DNA of 64,000 nucleotides from Lysobacterales bacterium 15-68-25 (GCA_002279065.1 NCKB01000003.1:1-64000); one strand, 5' to 3'. Counted from the first letter of the stretch, positions 27,748-39,502 are shown. Notes: generated by a model from the letters alone, not told the origin. Made by a program: numbers and translations.

Positions 27748-30537
27748 ATGCAGGGAATGAACGTGCGGCGCGCCGTGATGGCGACGCTCACCGGATTGGC
27801 GTTGTCGTTTTCGGCCTACGCCAGCGATCTGGAAATCAACCAGTTCCGCGTCCGCGGACCGGCCGGCGGCAACGACGAATTCGTCGAACTGATCAACGCC
27901 GGCCCGACCGCCATCGACGTATCGGGCTACAAGCTCAACGCCTCCAACGCCAGCAGCACGGTCGGCACGCGGCTGACCTTTCCGTCCGGCACCCGCATCG
28001 CGGCGGGCTGCCACCTGCTGCTGACCAACTCGGGCAGCAGCGGCTACTCCGGCAGCGTGGCCGGTGATCTGAGCTACAGCACCGGCGTCACCGACACCGG
28101 TGGCCTGGCGATCCTCGACGCCTCCGGCACCGTGCTCGACCAGGTCGGCCTGAGCAGTGGTTCGGCCTACCAGGCCGGCACGCCGCTGGCCTCGCTGGGT
28201 TCGAGCAACTCGGACACCTCCTACATCCGCACCACCAACGCCGCCGGCCTGCCGAACAACAGCGGCGACAACAGCGCGGACTTCGTCACACTGAGCCCGA
28301 GCGCGCCGCACAACAGCGCCAGCCCGTGCGTGGCGATGGGTGCCAGCGTGTCGATCGCCGACGCCAGCGCCACCGTCACCGGCGCCAGCGACGTGCAGAT
28401 GCCGTTCACCGTGACGCTGTCCGCACCGGCCCCGGCCGGCAGCGGCGTGACCGTGCACGTGGCTACCGCCGACGACACCGCCTCGGCGGCCGCGGGCGAC
28501 TACGACGCGCTGGACACCGACGTCACCGTAGCTCCGGGCGCGAGCAGCGCCAGCTTCGACGTCACAGTGCACGGCAGCAGCGTCGGCAAGACCGACCGCA
28601 CGTTCGCCGTGAACCTCAGCAGCCCGAGCGGTGGCTACACGCTGGCCCGTGCCAGCGCGATCGGCGCGATCCTCTACGACATCCCGGTGAACGCCGAGCT
28701 GTTCGAGATCCAGGGCCGCGAGCAGACCTCGCCGCTGCTCGGCAAGCGCGTGATCACCCACGACAACGTGGTCACCGCGGTCGGCCCGGCCGGCTTCACC
28801 ATGCAGACGCCGGATGCCCGCGCCGACGCCGATCCGCTGACCTCCAACGGCCTGTACGTGTTCACCGGCAGCGCCCCGACCGTGGCGGTCGGCGACGTGG
28901 TCGACGTGAACGGCCGGATCGACGACTACTACCACCTCACCGAGCTGAAGAACCCCGAGGTCACCGTGGTCGCGCACGGCGCCAGGCTGCCGAAGGCGGT
29001 CGAGTTCGACGCCGGCACGCCGTCGATGGACCCGGACCATCTGTCCTGCGGCACGACCAACTTCCAGTGCTTCATCAGCATGCGCGTGCACGTGCGCCAC
29101 GGCATGATCAACACCGGCAACAAGCGCTTCAGCGGCGAGCCGTATGCGGAGGTGAGCATCACCGCGAACGGCCGGCGCTCGCTGCGCGAGCCGGGCGTGG
29201 TGTACGGCGTGCCGGTGCCGGCAGGCGTGGAGCTGCCGAACTGGGACGGCAACCCGGAAGTGTTCAAGATGAACACCGCCGACTTCGGCGCGGTGCCGTT
29301 GAACACCCCGTTCAATGCCGGCTCCACCTTCGAGGCCACCGGCGTCATCTCGTACGACTACGGCGCGTACACGCTGATCCCGACCACGTTCCGCCTGACC
29401 CGCGCGACCGAGCTGCCGCGGCCGGTGGACAAGGCGCCGCCGGTCGCCCTGCGCATCGGCGCGTTCAACACCGAGCGCTTCTGCGATGCGGTCTTCGATA
29501 CCACCTACACCTGCAGCGGCGGCAGTTCCGAGCCGACCGAGGCGGCGGTGCAGCTGAAGATCGAGCGGCTCTCGGCCTATATCGGCGGCGTGCTGCGCCT
29601 GCCGGACGTGCTGTCGGTGGAAGAGGTGAAGAACCTGCCGCTGCTGCAGCGCCTGGCCAGGCAACTGGGTGACGACTACGGGGTGAGCTACGACGCCTAC
29701 CTGATGGAAGGCCACGACCCCAGCGGCATCGACGTCGGGTTCCTGGTCCGCACGGACCGCGTGAAGGTGCTCTCGGTGCGCCAGCTGGCGGCCGACGAGA
29801 CCTGGGACGACAACGGCAGCACGGCGTACATCCATGACCACCCGCCGCTGCTGCTGACCGCGCAGGCCGGCCTGATGCGCTTCCAGGTGATCTCGGTGCA
29901 CACCAAGGCACGGCAGAAGGTCGACGGCAGCGGCAGCGCGACCGACCGCGACCGCGAGAAGCGCTTCCTCCAGGCCAAGTCGATCGCCACCCAGGTGCAG
30001 CTGCTGCAGCAGGCCTCGCCGCTGACCCCGTTGATGGTGGTGGGCGACTTCAACGCCTACCAGTTCAGCGATGGCTTCGTCGACATGGTCGGGCTGATCT
30101 CTGGGCGCTACGACGACGATCAGAACCTGCTGAAGCTCGGCGAGCCGAACATCGTGCATCCGGCGCTGTGGAACGCGGTGGAATCGGTGCCGTCGAACGA
30201 CCGCTACTCGTTCCAGTTCACGCAGAACCTCGGTGAGATCCAGGGCTACACCAAGGCCGGCTCGGGCAACTCCGGCCGCTCGGTGCCGACCTTCCAGGTG
30301 CTCGACCACGCCCTGCTGAACCTGCCGGCCCGCTGGCGCTTCATGCACATGCAGTATGGCCGCGCCGACCTGGACGCCCCGGTGCAGACCGCCATCGACG
30401 CGGCCGGCGCCACCGGCATCGACAAGGCGATCGGCGTGTCCGACCACGACGGTTTCGTGGTGGAGCTGCTCGATCCCTCGCTGATGATCGGCCACGGCTG
30501 GCAGATGCACGGCCAGGACCACGGCACGGTGCACTGA
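27748..30537 (+). CDS. Secreted endonuclease/exonuclease/phosphatase with lamin-tail domain (ExeM-like)
   Basis: The 929-aa protein has a signal peptide (1-25, ending AYAS), a lamin-tail domain (about 26-165, EINQFRVRG...DEFVELIN), a Calx-beta-like domain (about 195-305) and an OB-fold-like segment (about 330-400, VVDVNGRIDDYYHLTELKNP). The C-terminal EEP nuclease domain (about 568-925) has GAFNTERF, SVEEVKNLP, VGDFNAYQ and the catalytic VSDHDGF. The family degrades extracellular DNA for nutrition or biofilm remodelling. AGGGA lies seven bases before the ATG. It is monocistronic with its own terminator. No C-terminal sorting helix such as the rhombosortase-processed tail of Shewanella ExeM is visible. 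Confidence 0.88.
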   Translation: MQGMNVRRAVMATLTGLALSFSAYASDLEINQFRVRGPAGGNDEFVELINAGPTAIDVSGYKLNASNASSTVGTRLTFPSGTRIAAGCHLLLTNSGSSGYSGSVAGDLSYSTGVTDTGGLAILDASGTVLDQVGLSSGSAYQAGTPLASLGSSNSDTSYIRTTNAAGLPNNSGDNSADFVTLSPSAPHNSASPCVAMGASVSIADASATVTGASDVQMPFTVTLSAPAPAGSGVTVHVATADDTASAAAGDYDALDTDVTVAPGASSASFDVTVHGSSVGKTDRTFAVNLSSPSGGYTLARASAIGAILYDIPVNAELFEIQGREQTSPLLGKRVITHDNVVTAVGPAGFTMQTPDARADADPLTSNGLYVFTGSAPTVAVGDVVDVNGRIDDYYHLTELKNPEVTVVAHGARLPKAVEFDAGTPSMDPDHLSCGTTNFQCFISMRVHVRHGMINTGNKRFSGEPYAEVSITANGRRSLREPGVVYGVPVPAGVELPNWDGNPEVFKMNTADFGAVPLNTPFNAGSTFEATGVISYDYGAYTLIPTTFRLTRATELPRPVDKAPPVALRIGAFNTERFCDAVFDTTYTCSGGSSEPTEAAVQLKIERLSAYIGGVLRLPDVLSVEEVKNLPLLQRLARQLGDDYGVSYDAYLMEGHDPSGIDVGFLVRTDRVKVLSVRQLAADETWDDNGSTAYIHDHPPLLLTAQAGLMRFQVISVHTKARQKVDGSGSATDRDREKRFLQAKSIATQVQLLQQASPLTPLMVVGDFNAYQFSDGFVDMVGLISGRYDDDQNLLKLGEPNIVHPALWNAVESVPSNDRYSFQFTQNLGEIQGYTKAGSGNSGRSVPTFQVLDHALLNLPARWRFMHMQYGRADLDAPVQTAIDAAGATGIDKAIGVSDHDGFVVELLDPSLMIGHGWQMHGQDHGTVH

Positions 30538-30561
30538 TCCGCTGGCCGCCTCGCGGCCATG

Positions 30562-30600
30562 AAAAAAGCCACGCCCGTTGCCGGGCGTGGCTTTTTCTTT
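30562..30600. terminator. Bidirectional terminator between nuclease and pip
   Basis: Stem GCCACGCCCG / CGGGCGTGGC with a 4-base loop, A6 before and T5 after, between the convergent genes. Confidence 0.92.
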
Positions 30601-30617
30601 TGGCGCGCCCGCCCCGA

Positions 30618-31655
<1,038 letters not shown>

Positions 31656-31823
31656 TCATCGCGGCACGCGCAGCGCGGAATCCCTGAGCGCCTCCTCGTG
31701 GCGGACCTCGTCGGTCTCGGCCAGGTTCTCCGCCTCCAGCACCGGGGTGCCGGGCAGTGGGTGGATGCCGCCGTGCGGCGGATGGACGCCCTCGGTGCTT
31801 TCGGTGCCGGTCGGTGTCTTCAC
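31656..31823 (-). CDS. 55-aa small hypothetical protein (GTG start)
   Basis: This short gene is easily missed. GTG at 31823 is preceded by AAGGAG six bases upstream. The product starts MKTPTGTESTEGVHPP, continues through HGGIHPLPGTPVLEAENLAE and ends RVPR. It is acidic, His/Pro-rich in the first half and helical in the second, with no cysteine or membrane segment. It lies 18 bases downstream of the D-2-hydroxyglutarate dehydrogenase-like gene, probably in the same transcript. Family not recognised. Confidence 0.65.
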   Translation of the reverse strand: MKTPTGTESTEGVHPPHGGIHPLPGTPVLEAENLAETDEVRHEEALRDSALRVPR

Positions 31824-31841
31824 GCGTCGCTCCTTGGCGAA

Positions 31842-33257
31842 TCAGAGATCGATCCGGCTCTCGGCCGGTTCCGGCGCGAACAGCTTGCCGGGATTGAGGA
31901 TGCCCTGCGGGTCGAACGCCCGGCGCACGCCGCGCATCAGCGCGATCTCGGCCGCGCTGCGGGTGCTCTCCAGGTAGGGGCGCTTGACCAGGCCGATACC
32001 GTGCTCGGCCGAGATGCTGCCGCCGAACTGCTGCAGCGTGGCAGCCAGCCGCTTGGTGACCTGCTCGCACTGGGCGATGAAGGCCGCGTCGTCCACGTCG
32101 TCCGGCTTGAGCACGTTGATGTGCAGGTTGCCGTCGCCGATGTGGCCGAACCAGACCACCTCGAACTGCGGGTACTCGCGGCCGAGCAGGTCCTGCATCG
32201 CCTGCAGGAAGGCCGGCACCGTGCTGATGCGCACCGAGATGTCGTTCTTGTAGGGCTTGCGCGGCGCCACGCTCTCGGTGATGCCCTCGCGCAGCCGCCA
32301 CAGCGCGGCGGCCTGGGCCTCGCTCTGGGCGATCACCCCGTCGAGGATCCAGCCCTGCTCCACGCCCGCCTCGAAGGCTGCCAGCGCGGCCTCCTGCGCC
32401 GCCTCGTCGGCGGCGTCGAACTCGGTCACCACGTAGTACGGATAGTCGCCGTCCAGCGCGCGCTGGGCGCCGTGCGCCAGCACGTGGCGCAGCGCCACGT
32501 CGGTGAAGAACTCGAACGCCTGCAGCGACAGCCGCGACTGGAACAGCGCGAATACCCGCATCAGCGCATCCATGTCCGGCAGCGCCAGCAGCATCACCTG
32601 CGAGGGCGGCGGCGGATTGGTGAGCCTGACCGTGGCCTCGACCACGATGCCCAGCGTGCCCTCCGAGGCGATCATCAGCTGGCGCAGGTCGTAGCCGCTG
32701 GAGTTCTTGATCAGGCCGCGGTTGAGCTCGAGCCGCTCGCCGGCGGCGGTGACCACGGTGAGTCCGGCGATCCACTCGCGGGTGTTGCCGTAGCGGATCA
32801 CCCGGATGCCGCCGGCATTGGTGGCGATGTTGCCGCCGATGGTGCACGAGCCGCGCGCGGCGAAATCGACCGGATAGACCAGCCCGTGCGCCCTCGCTGC
32901 GTCCTGCAGGGCCTGCAGGGGCATGCCGGCCTGCACCGTGAGCGTGCGGTCGACCGGATCGAACGCCAGCATCCGGTTCATCCGCTCCAGGCTCAGCACC
33001 AGTTCGCCGTTCGCCGCCACCGCGCCGCCGGACAGCCCGGTGCGTCCGCCGGAGGGCACCACCGCCACGGCGTGCTCACCGGCCCAGCGCATCACCGCCT
33101 GCACCTCCTCGATGCTGGCCGGCAGCGCGATGGCCAGCGGCGCGGGCGTCCAGCGACGGGTCCAGTCGCGGCCGTAGTGCTCCAGGTCGGCCGCGTCGGT
33201 GAGTAGACGCAGGTCCGGCAGGCGGGTGGCGAGGTCGTCGAGTCGGGAGTCGGTCAT
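31842..33257 (-). CDS. FAD-linked oxidoreductase, D-2-hydroxyglutarate dehydrogenase-like
   Basis: This 471-aa flavoprotein of the GlcD/D2HGDH family has an FAD_binding_4 domain (about 40-215) with PSGGRTGLSGGAV and the phosphate-binding GGNIATNAGG, then an FAD-oxidase C domain with FGHIGDGNLHIN (metal/substrate His) and ISAEHGIGLVKRPYL. The start at 33257 gives MTDSRLDDL. It is divergent from serA, 123 bases apart. In Pseudomonas, D2HG dehydrogenase removes the D-2-hydroxyglutarate that SerA makes, so the pairing supports that role over plain D-lactate or glycolate oxidation. Confidence 0.82.
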   Translation of the reverse strand: MTDSRLDDLATRLPDLRLLTDAADLEHYGRDWTRRWTPAPLAIALPASIEEVQAVMRWAGEHAVAVVPSGGRTGLSGGAVAANGELVLSLERMNRMLAFDPVDRTLTVQAGMPLQALQDAARAHGLVYPVDFAARGSCTIGGNIATNAGGIRVIRYGNTREWIAGLTVVTAAGERLELNRGLIKNSSGYDLRQLMIASEGTLGIVVEATVRLTNPPPPSQVMLLALPDMDALMRVFALFQSRLSLQAFEFFTDVALRHVLAHGAQRALDGDYPYYVVTEFDAADEAAQEAALAAFEAGVEQGWILDGVIAQSEAQAAALWRLREGITESVAPRKPYKNDISVRISTVPAFLQAMQDLLGREYPQFEVVWFGHIGDGNLHINVLKPDDVDDAAFIAQCEQVTKRLAATLQQFGGSISAEHGIGLVKRPYLESTRSAAEIALMRGVRRAFDPQGILNPGKLFAPEPAESRIDL

Positions 33258-33380
33258 GGGGAGATCCTGGCGCAGACGGCTAGGGTGACATCGGGCCGCG
33301 GGACGGTCCAGTGGTGCGGTGCCGCATTCCGTCCGAAGCTCTGGCATAGTGGGGCCCTTTCCCGCCTGTCCGGACCCGGC

Positions 33381-34613
33381 ATGAAGACCTCGTTTCCCAA
33401 GCAAGACATCAAGGTGCTGTTGCTCGAAGGCGTCAGCCAGAACGCGGTGGAGACGTTCCGCCAGGCCGGCTATACGCAGATCGAATACCACCAGAAATCG
33501 CTGCCCGAGGCGGAGCTGAAGGCCCGCGTGGCCGAGGCGCACATCGTCGGCATCCGTTCGCGCAGCCACCTCACCGCCGAGGTGCTGGCCGACGCCAAGC
33601 GGCTGATCGCGATCGGCTGCTTCTGCATCGGCACCAACCAGGTCGACCTGCAGACCGCGAAGGTGATGGGCGTGCCGGTGTTCAACGCGCCCTACTCCAA
33701 CACCCGCAGCGTCGCCGAGCTGGTGCTGGCCGAGGCGATCATGCTGCTGCGCGGCATCCCGCAGAAGAACGCGCTGTGCCATCGCGGCGGCTGGACCAAG
33801 TCGGCACTGGGCAGCTACGAGGCCCGCGGCAAGACGCTGGGCGTGATCGGCTATGGCCACATCGGCACCCAGGTCGGCGTGCTGGCCGAAGCGCTGGGCA
33901 TGCAGGTGATCTTCCACGACATCGAGACCAAGCTGTCGCTGGGCAACGCCCGCGCCGCGGCGAGCCTCGACGACTTGCTGGAGCGTTCCGACGTGGTCAC
34001 CCTGCATGTGCCGGAAACCCCGGCCACGCAGAACATGTTCGGCGCCGCGCAGATCGCGAAGATGCGCCGGGGTGCACTGCTGATCAACGCCTCGCGCGGC
34101 ACCGTGGTCGACATCGACGCGCTGGCCGAGGCTCTTCGCGCGGGGCACCTGGCCGGCGCGGCGATCGACGTGTTCCCGGTCGAGCCGAAGGGCAACGACG
34201 ATCCGTTCGTCTCGCCGCTGGTCGGCATGGACAACGTGATCCTCACCCCGCACATCGGCGGTTCCACGCTGGAGGCGCAGGACAACATCGGCATCGAGGT
34301 GGCGGCCAAGCTGGTGCGCTACAGCGACAACGGTTCGACCCTGTCGGCGGTGAATTTCCCCGAGGTGTCGCTGCCCGAGCACCCGAAGAGCCGCCGTCTT
34401 CTGCACATCCACCGCAACGTGCCGGGCGTGCTCTCGCGCATCAACGAGCTGTTCTCCGCCGGCAACATCAACATCGACGCGCAGTTCCTGCAGACCGATC
34501 CGGACGTCGGCTACGTGGTGATCGACGTCTCGGCGGACGAGGCCCAGGCCACCGCCCTGAAGGACCAGCTGGCCGCCATCCAGGGCACCCTGCGCACCCG
34601 CGTTCTCTACTGA
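33381..34613 (+). CDS. serA: D-3-phosphoglycerate dehydrogenase
   Basis: The 410-aa first enzyme of serine biosynthesis. The NAD fold carries GYGHIGTQVG, the catalytic Arg and Glu regions are SRGTVVDIDAL and VFPVEP, and His is in LTPHIGGSTLEAQ. The C-terminal ACT domain (about 335-410, HRNVPGVLSRINELF) is the serine feedback site. This is the E. coli-type length (410). The enzyme also reduces 2-oxoglutarate to D-2-hydroxyglutarate in E. coli and Pseudomonas. The start is ATG 33381; longer frames upstream overlap the divergent promoter region. Confidence 0.96.
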   Translation: MKTSFPKQDIKVLLLEGVSQNAVETFRQAGYTQIEYHQKSLPEAELKARVAEAHIVGIRSRSHLTAEVLADAKRLIAIGCFCIGTNQVDLQTAKVMGVPVFNAPYSNTRSVAELVLAEAIMLLRGIPQKNALCHRGGWTKSALGSYEARGKTLGVIGYGHIGTQVGVLAEALGMQVIFHDIETKLSLGNARAAASLDDLLERSDVVTLHVPETPATQNMFGAAQIAKMRRGALLINASRGTVVDIDALAEALRAGHLAGAAIDVFPVEPKGNDDPFVSPLVGMDNVILTPHIGGSTLEAQDNIGIEVAAKLVRYSDNGSTLSAVNFPEVSLPEHPKSRRLLHIHRNVPGVLSRINELFSAGNINIDAQFLQTDPDVGYVVIDVSADEAQATALKDQLAAIQGTLRTRVLY

Positions 34614-34620
34614 CACCTGT

Positions 34621-34704
34621 GTAGGAGCCCGCTCGCGGGCGATGCTTTCCGCTCCTGATCGACATCAAAGCCAGAAGCATCGCCCGCGAGCGGGCTTCTG
34701 CAAC
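34621..34704. repeat. Paired inverted REP elements (BIME-like)
   Basis: The first arm GTAGGAGCCCGCTCGCGGGC continues with GATGCTT. The second arm (34674-34704) is its reverse complement over at least 20 bases. Each arm is itself a small palindrome with the GTAGGAGC head typical of REPs mobilised by RAYT (TnpA_REP) transposases in Pseudomonas and Xanthomonadales. It sits directly behind serA and could protect or terminate its transcript. No RAYT gene is in the window. Confidence 0.8.
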
Positions 34705-34727
34705 GGAAGCGAACGCTGGAAACAGCA

Positions 34728-34752
34728 ACGGCGCCCAAGGGCGCCGTTTCTT
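34728..34752. terminator. Terminator between serA and tRNA-Pro
   Basis: Stem ACGGCGCCC / GGGCGCCGT with a 2-base loop, T-rich on the plus side (TTTCTTCTT). It serves serA and may also act on the tRNA transcript from the other side. Confidence 0.75.
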
Positions 34753-34763
34753 CTTGTTCGGAT

Positions 34764-34840
34764 TGGTCGGGGCGGCCGGATTCGAACCGACGACCCTCTG
34801 CCCCCCAGGCAGATGCGCTACCAGGCTGCGCTACGCCCCG
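34764..34840 (-). tRNA. tRNA-Pro (anticodon GGG)
   Basis: A 77-base cloverleaf: acceptor CGGGGCG pairs with CGCCCCG, discriminator A, CCA encoded. The anticodon stem TCTGC/GCAGA encloses CTGGGGG, so the anticodon is GGG. The T arm contains GGTTCGAATCC. It lies 51 bases after merR on the same strand, the conserved position in gammaproteobacteria. Confidence 0.96.
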
Positions 34841-34891
34841 ACGATCAAACAAGTCGGCAAGTCTACCAGCTTGCGCGGCCCAGCCGGAAGC

Positions 34892-35248
34892 CTAGCGGCG
34901 GAGCAGGCCGAGGATTTCTTCCAGTTCCATGCGCACCTGGCGCACGATCTGATGCGACATGCTGGCTTCCATCCGCGCCTGCGGGCCTTCCAGCCGCGCC
35001 CGGGCTCCGGTGATGGTGAAGCCCTCGTCGTAGAGCAGGGACCGGATCTGGCGGATCATCAGCACGTCGTGGCGCTGGTAATAGCGACGATTGCCGCGAC
35101 GCTTGACCGGATTGAGGGCAGGAAACTCCTGCTCCCAGTAACGCAGCACGTGCGGCTTGACCCCGCACAGGTCGCTGACCTCACCGATGGTGAAGTAGCG
35201 CTTGGCCGGAATGGCTGGAAGCTCGGTGTTATTCCCTTGGTCCAGCAT
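34892..35248 (-). CDS. MerR-family transcriptional regulator next to ihfA
   Basis: This 118-aa protein has an N-terminal MerR winged helix (about 18-85, [23 protein letters not shown]) and a short C-terminal dimerisation helix with no metal-binding cysteines. It belongs to the small MerR-like group found after ihfA in many gammaproteobacteria; its target is not known. Its start lies 20 bases inside the ihfA 3' end. Confidence 0.88.
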   Translation of the reverse strand: MLDQGNNTELPAIPAKRYFTIGEVSDLCGVKPHVLRYWEQEFPALNPVKRRGNRRYYQRHDVLMIRQIRSLLYDEGFTITGARARLEGPQARMEASMSHQIVRQVRMELEEILGLLRR

Positions 35249-35528
35249 AGCCCTCGACCCGCACCTTGAGTTTCTGACCCGGACGGAACGTCACGACCCG
35301 GCGGGCGGAGATCGGAATCTCTTCGCCCGTCTTCGGGTTGCGCCCCGGACGCTGGTTCTTCATGCGCAGGTCGAAGTTGCCGAAACCGGACAATTTGACC
35401 TGCTCCCCCCTTTCCAACGCTTCGCGGACCACCTCGAAATAGGCGTCCACGAACTCCTTCGCCTCACGCTTGTTGAGGCCCACCTCGAGGAACAGGCGCT
35501 CGGCCATCTCTGCCTTGGTCAGCGCCAT
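35229..35528 (-). CDS. ihfA: Integration host factor alpha subunit
   Basis: The 99-aa protein starts [17 protein letters not shown]. Its DNA-binding arm is [28 protein letters not shown], with the intercalating proline in GRNPKTGE. It bends DNA as a heterodimer with IhfB. It starts one base after the pheT stop, the standard pheST-ihfA arrangement. Confidence 0.97.
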   Translation of the reverse strand: MALTKAEMAERLFLEVGLNKREAKEFVDAYFEVVREALERGEQVKLSGFGNFDLRMKNQRPGRNPKTGEEIPISARRVVTFRPGQKLKVRVEGYAGPRE

Positions 35529-35529
35529 A

Positions 35530-37908
35530 TCAACCTCGCAACCTTGCCTTGCATGATTTCTCCAACGCAGCGACCGCATCACGTACGCAGCGGTCCGCGT
35601 CGTCGTCGGTAAGCGTGCGTGAAGCGTCCTGCAAAATCAAGCCCATAGCGAGACTCTTTCGGCCAGCTTCGACCCCCTTGCCACTGTAACGGTCGAACAG
35701 CCGGACCTCACGCAGCAGCCCTCCGAGGGTGGCACGCACCACCTGCTCGATCTGTGACCAGGCGACCGCTTCGGGCAGGTCCACGGCGATGTCGCGGCGA
35801 ACCGCCGGGAACCGCGCCACGGCGCCGGCGCGCGGCAGGCGACGCGCCAGCAACGGCTCCAGCGCCAGCTCCAGCACGTGGACGTCCGGGCCCAGATCCA
35901 GCGCCTTGGCCAGCTGCGGATGCAACGCGCCCAGGTAACCCGCCGTCTCGCCGTCGCGGGCGACGCGGGCACCGCGCCCCGGGTGCAGCCAGCCGGGCAG
36001 GCCGTCCGCGTGAATGCTCCAGCGCTGCGGCTCGCCGCCCCAGGCGATCAGGGCGTCCAGCTCGCCCTTCAGGTCGAAGAAATCGAACGGGCGGCTCGGC
36101 TCGCCCCACTGCTCGGCGCGCGCGCTGCCGCAGGCGGCGATCGCCAGGCTCGGCGTCTCCACCGGCGGATCGCCGGCGGCGAACACGCGGGCCAGCTCGA
36201 ACAGGCGCACGCGCTCCTGCTGGCGGGCGCGGTTGTGCCGCAGCGCCTCGATCAGTCCCGGCAGCAGCGACGGCCGCATCACTGCCAAGTCCGCGGAGAG
36301 CGGATTGGCCAGTGGCACCAGATCGCGGTCGAAGCCCCAGCGCGCCAGCAGCTCGGCCGGCACGAAGGACAGGTTCACCGCCTCGAAGTAGCCGCGGGCG
36401 GCCAGCTGCTCGCGCACGGCGAGCTCGCCGAGCCGGGCCTCGGGCTCCGGCGCCAGCGCCAGCGCGCCGGCCGGCGTGTGGGTGGGAATGCGGTCGTAGC
36501 CGTGGATACGGGCCACTTCCTCGATCAAGTCTTCCTCGCGCTCGATGTCGAAACGGCTGCTCGGGGCAGTGACCAACCAACCGTCCGCGGTCGCCGTCAC
36601 CTGCATGCCCAGCGCGGTGAAGATGCGCGCCACCTCGGTATCGTCGACGACGATGCCCAGCACGCGGCGCAGGCGGTCGCGACGCAGCGCGACCGGTGCC
36701 GGCTGCGGCAGGTCGCCGGTACGTTCGGCCACCGACACCGGGCCGGCCCGGCCGCCGACGATCGCAAGCAGCAGTTCGGTGGCCCGCTCCAGCGCGCGCT
36801 GCGGCAGCGCCGGATCGACCCCGCGCTCGAAGCGGTGCGAGGCGTCGGTATGCAGGCCGAGCTTGCGCGCCTTGCCCATGATCGCGGCGGGCGCGAAATG
36901 CGCCGACTCGAGGAACACGTTGGCGGTGCTGTCTGTCACGCGCGAGTCGAACCCGCCCATCACGCCGGCGACGGCCAGCGCCTTCGCCTCGTCGGCGATC
37001 ACCACGAAGGACGGATCCAGCGCGGCCTCGCTGCCGTCGAGCAGCTTGAGCGTCTCGTCGGCGCGGGCGTGCCGGACCACCACCTCGCCGCTGAGCGCAG
37101 CGTTGTCGAACGCGTGCATCGGCTGGCCCAGCTCGAGCATCACGTAGTTGGTCACGTCGACCACGGCGCTGATCGGGCGCAGGCCGGCCCGACGCAGGCG
37201 CTCGGCCATCCACAGCGGCGTGCGCGCGGTGGCGTCGATACCCTCGATGACCCGGCCCAGATAGCGCGGCGCATCCTTGCCGGCCTCCAGCCGGATGCCG
37301 CGGCGGGCATCGCTGGTCACCGCCGACGCCGCCTGCGCAGTCAGCTTCACGCGGCTGCCGAACAGTGCCGCCACGTCGTGCGCGAGGCCGACCAGGCCGA
37401 GGCAATCCGGCCGGTTCGGGGTGAGCTTGAGCTCGAAGCTGGCGTCCGGCAGGCCGAGGTAGGCCGCCAGCGGCTGGCCGACCGGCGCATCGGCCGGCAG
37501 CTCCAGCAGGCCGGAAGCGTCGGTGTCGACGCCCAGTTCCTTCGCCGAGCAGAGCATGCCGGACGAATCCACGCCGCGGAGCTTGGCGGTCTTGATGGTG
37601 ATGCCGCCCGGCAGGGTGGCGCCGACCGTGGCCAGCGGCACCTTGATGCCGACGCGCGCGTTCGGCGCGCCGCAGACGATCTGCAGCAACTCGCCCTGCC
37701 CCGCGTCGACGCGGCAGACCTGCAGGCGGTCGGCCTCCGGATGCCTCTCGGCCGCGACGATCTCGGCCACGACCACGCCGTCCAGGCCTTCGCCCAGCGC
37801 GGTGAGTTCCTCGACTTCCAGGCCCGCCATGGTCAACGCGTGGGCCAGTTGGGCGCGGTCGGCCTGGATCTCGACCAGCTCACGCAGCCAGTTCTCGGAG
37901 AATTTCAT
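35530..37908 (-). CDS. pheT: Phenylalanyl-tRNA synthetase beta subunit
   Basis: In this 792-aa protein the domains run in order: EMAP/tRNA-binding (about 40-150), B3/B4 editing (210-385), B5 (400-475), the catalytic-like core and the C-terminal anticodon-binding FDX-ACB domain (about 698-791). The N-terminus [14 protein letters not shown] is canonical. It is separated from pheS by 135 non-coding bases, unusually many for this pair. Confidence 0.97.
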   Translation of the reverse strand: MKFSENWLRELVEIQADRAQLAHALTMAGLEVEELTALGEGLDGVVVAEIVAAERHPEADRLQVCRVDAGQGELLQIVCGAPNARVGIKVPLATVGATLPGGITIKTAKLRGVDSSGMLCSAKELGVDTDASGLLELPADAPVGQPLAAYLGLPDASFELKLTPNRPDCLGLVGLAHDVAALFGSRVKLTAQAASAVTSDARRGIRLEAGKDAPRYLGRVIEGIDATARTPLWMAERLRRAGLRPISAVVDVTNYVMLELGQPMHAFDNAALSGEVVVRHARADETLKLLDGSEAALDPSFVVIADEAKALAVAGVMGGFDSRVTDSTANVFLESAHFAPAAIMGKARKLGLHTDASHRFERGVDPALPQRALERATELLLAIVGGRAGPVSVAERTGDLPQPAPVALRRDRLRRVLGIVVDDTEVARIFTALGMQVTATADGWLVTAPSSRFDIEREEDLIEEVARIHGYDRIPTHTPAGALALAPEPEARLGELAVREQLAARGYFEAVNLSFVPAELLARWGFDRDLVPLANPLSADLAVMRPSLLPGLIEALRHNRARQQERVRLFELARVFAAGDPPVETPSLAIAACGSARAEQWGEPSRPFDFFDLKGELDALIAWGGEPQRWSIHADGLPGWLHPGRGARVARDGETAGYLGALHPQLAKALDLGPDVHVLELALEPLLARRLPRAGAVARFPAVRRDIAVDLPEAVAWSQIEQVVRATLGGLLREVRLFDRYSGKGVEAGRKSLAMGLILQDASRTLTDDDADRCVRDAVAALEKSCKARLRG

Positions 37909-38043
37909 GGGTGTGTTCCGGGAATAAGGAATCGGGGATGAAACATCGGAACGCTCTGCGGCAAGGGGAAGTCCGTCGGAAGGCGATGGAGTCGAGCGCG
38001 GCGCGCCGAACCGATCCCAATCTCTGACGCCCTACCCCTTTCC

Positions 38044-39111
<1,068 letters not shown>

Positions 39112-39142
39112 TCATATCGTCGGCGCGCGAGCGCCTCGACGA

Positions 39143-39502
39143 TCAAGCGGCCAGACTGGCCTTCGCCTTTTCCGCGATCGCGCCAAAGGCCTTGATGTCG
39201 TGCACGGCGATGTCGGCCAGCACCTTGCGGTCGACCGTGATGCCGGCCTTGGCCAGACCATTGATCAGGCGGCTGTAGGACAGGCCGAACTGACGCGCCG
39301 CGGCGTTGATACGCACGATCCACAGGGCGCGGAACTGGCGCTTGCGCTGCTTGCGGCCGATGTAGGCGTACTGACCGGCCTTGATGACGGCCTGGTTGGC
39401 AACGCGGAAGACCTTGCGACGGGCGTTGTAGTAGCCCTTCGCGCGGCCGATGATCTTCTTGTGACGACGACGGGCGGTAACGCCACGCTTAACACGAGCC
39501 AT
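39143..39502 (-). CDS. rplT: 50S ribosomal protein L20
   Basis: This 119-aa basic protein starts [19 protein letters not shown], with [14 protein letters not shown] in the globular domain. It is needed for early 50S assembly and in E. coli represses its own operon by binding the mRNA before rpmI. It lies 15 bases after rpmI. Confidence 0.98.
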   Translation of the reverse strand: MARVKRGVTARRRHKKIIGRAKGYYNARRKVFRVANQAVIKAGQYAYIGRKQRKRQFRALWIVRINAAARQFGLSYSRLINGLAKAGITVDRKVLADIAVHDIKAFGAIAEKAKASLAA

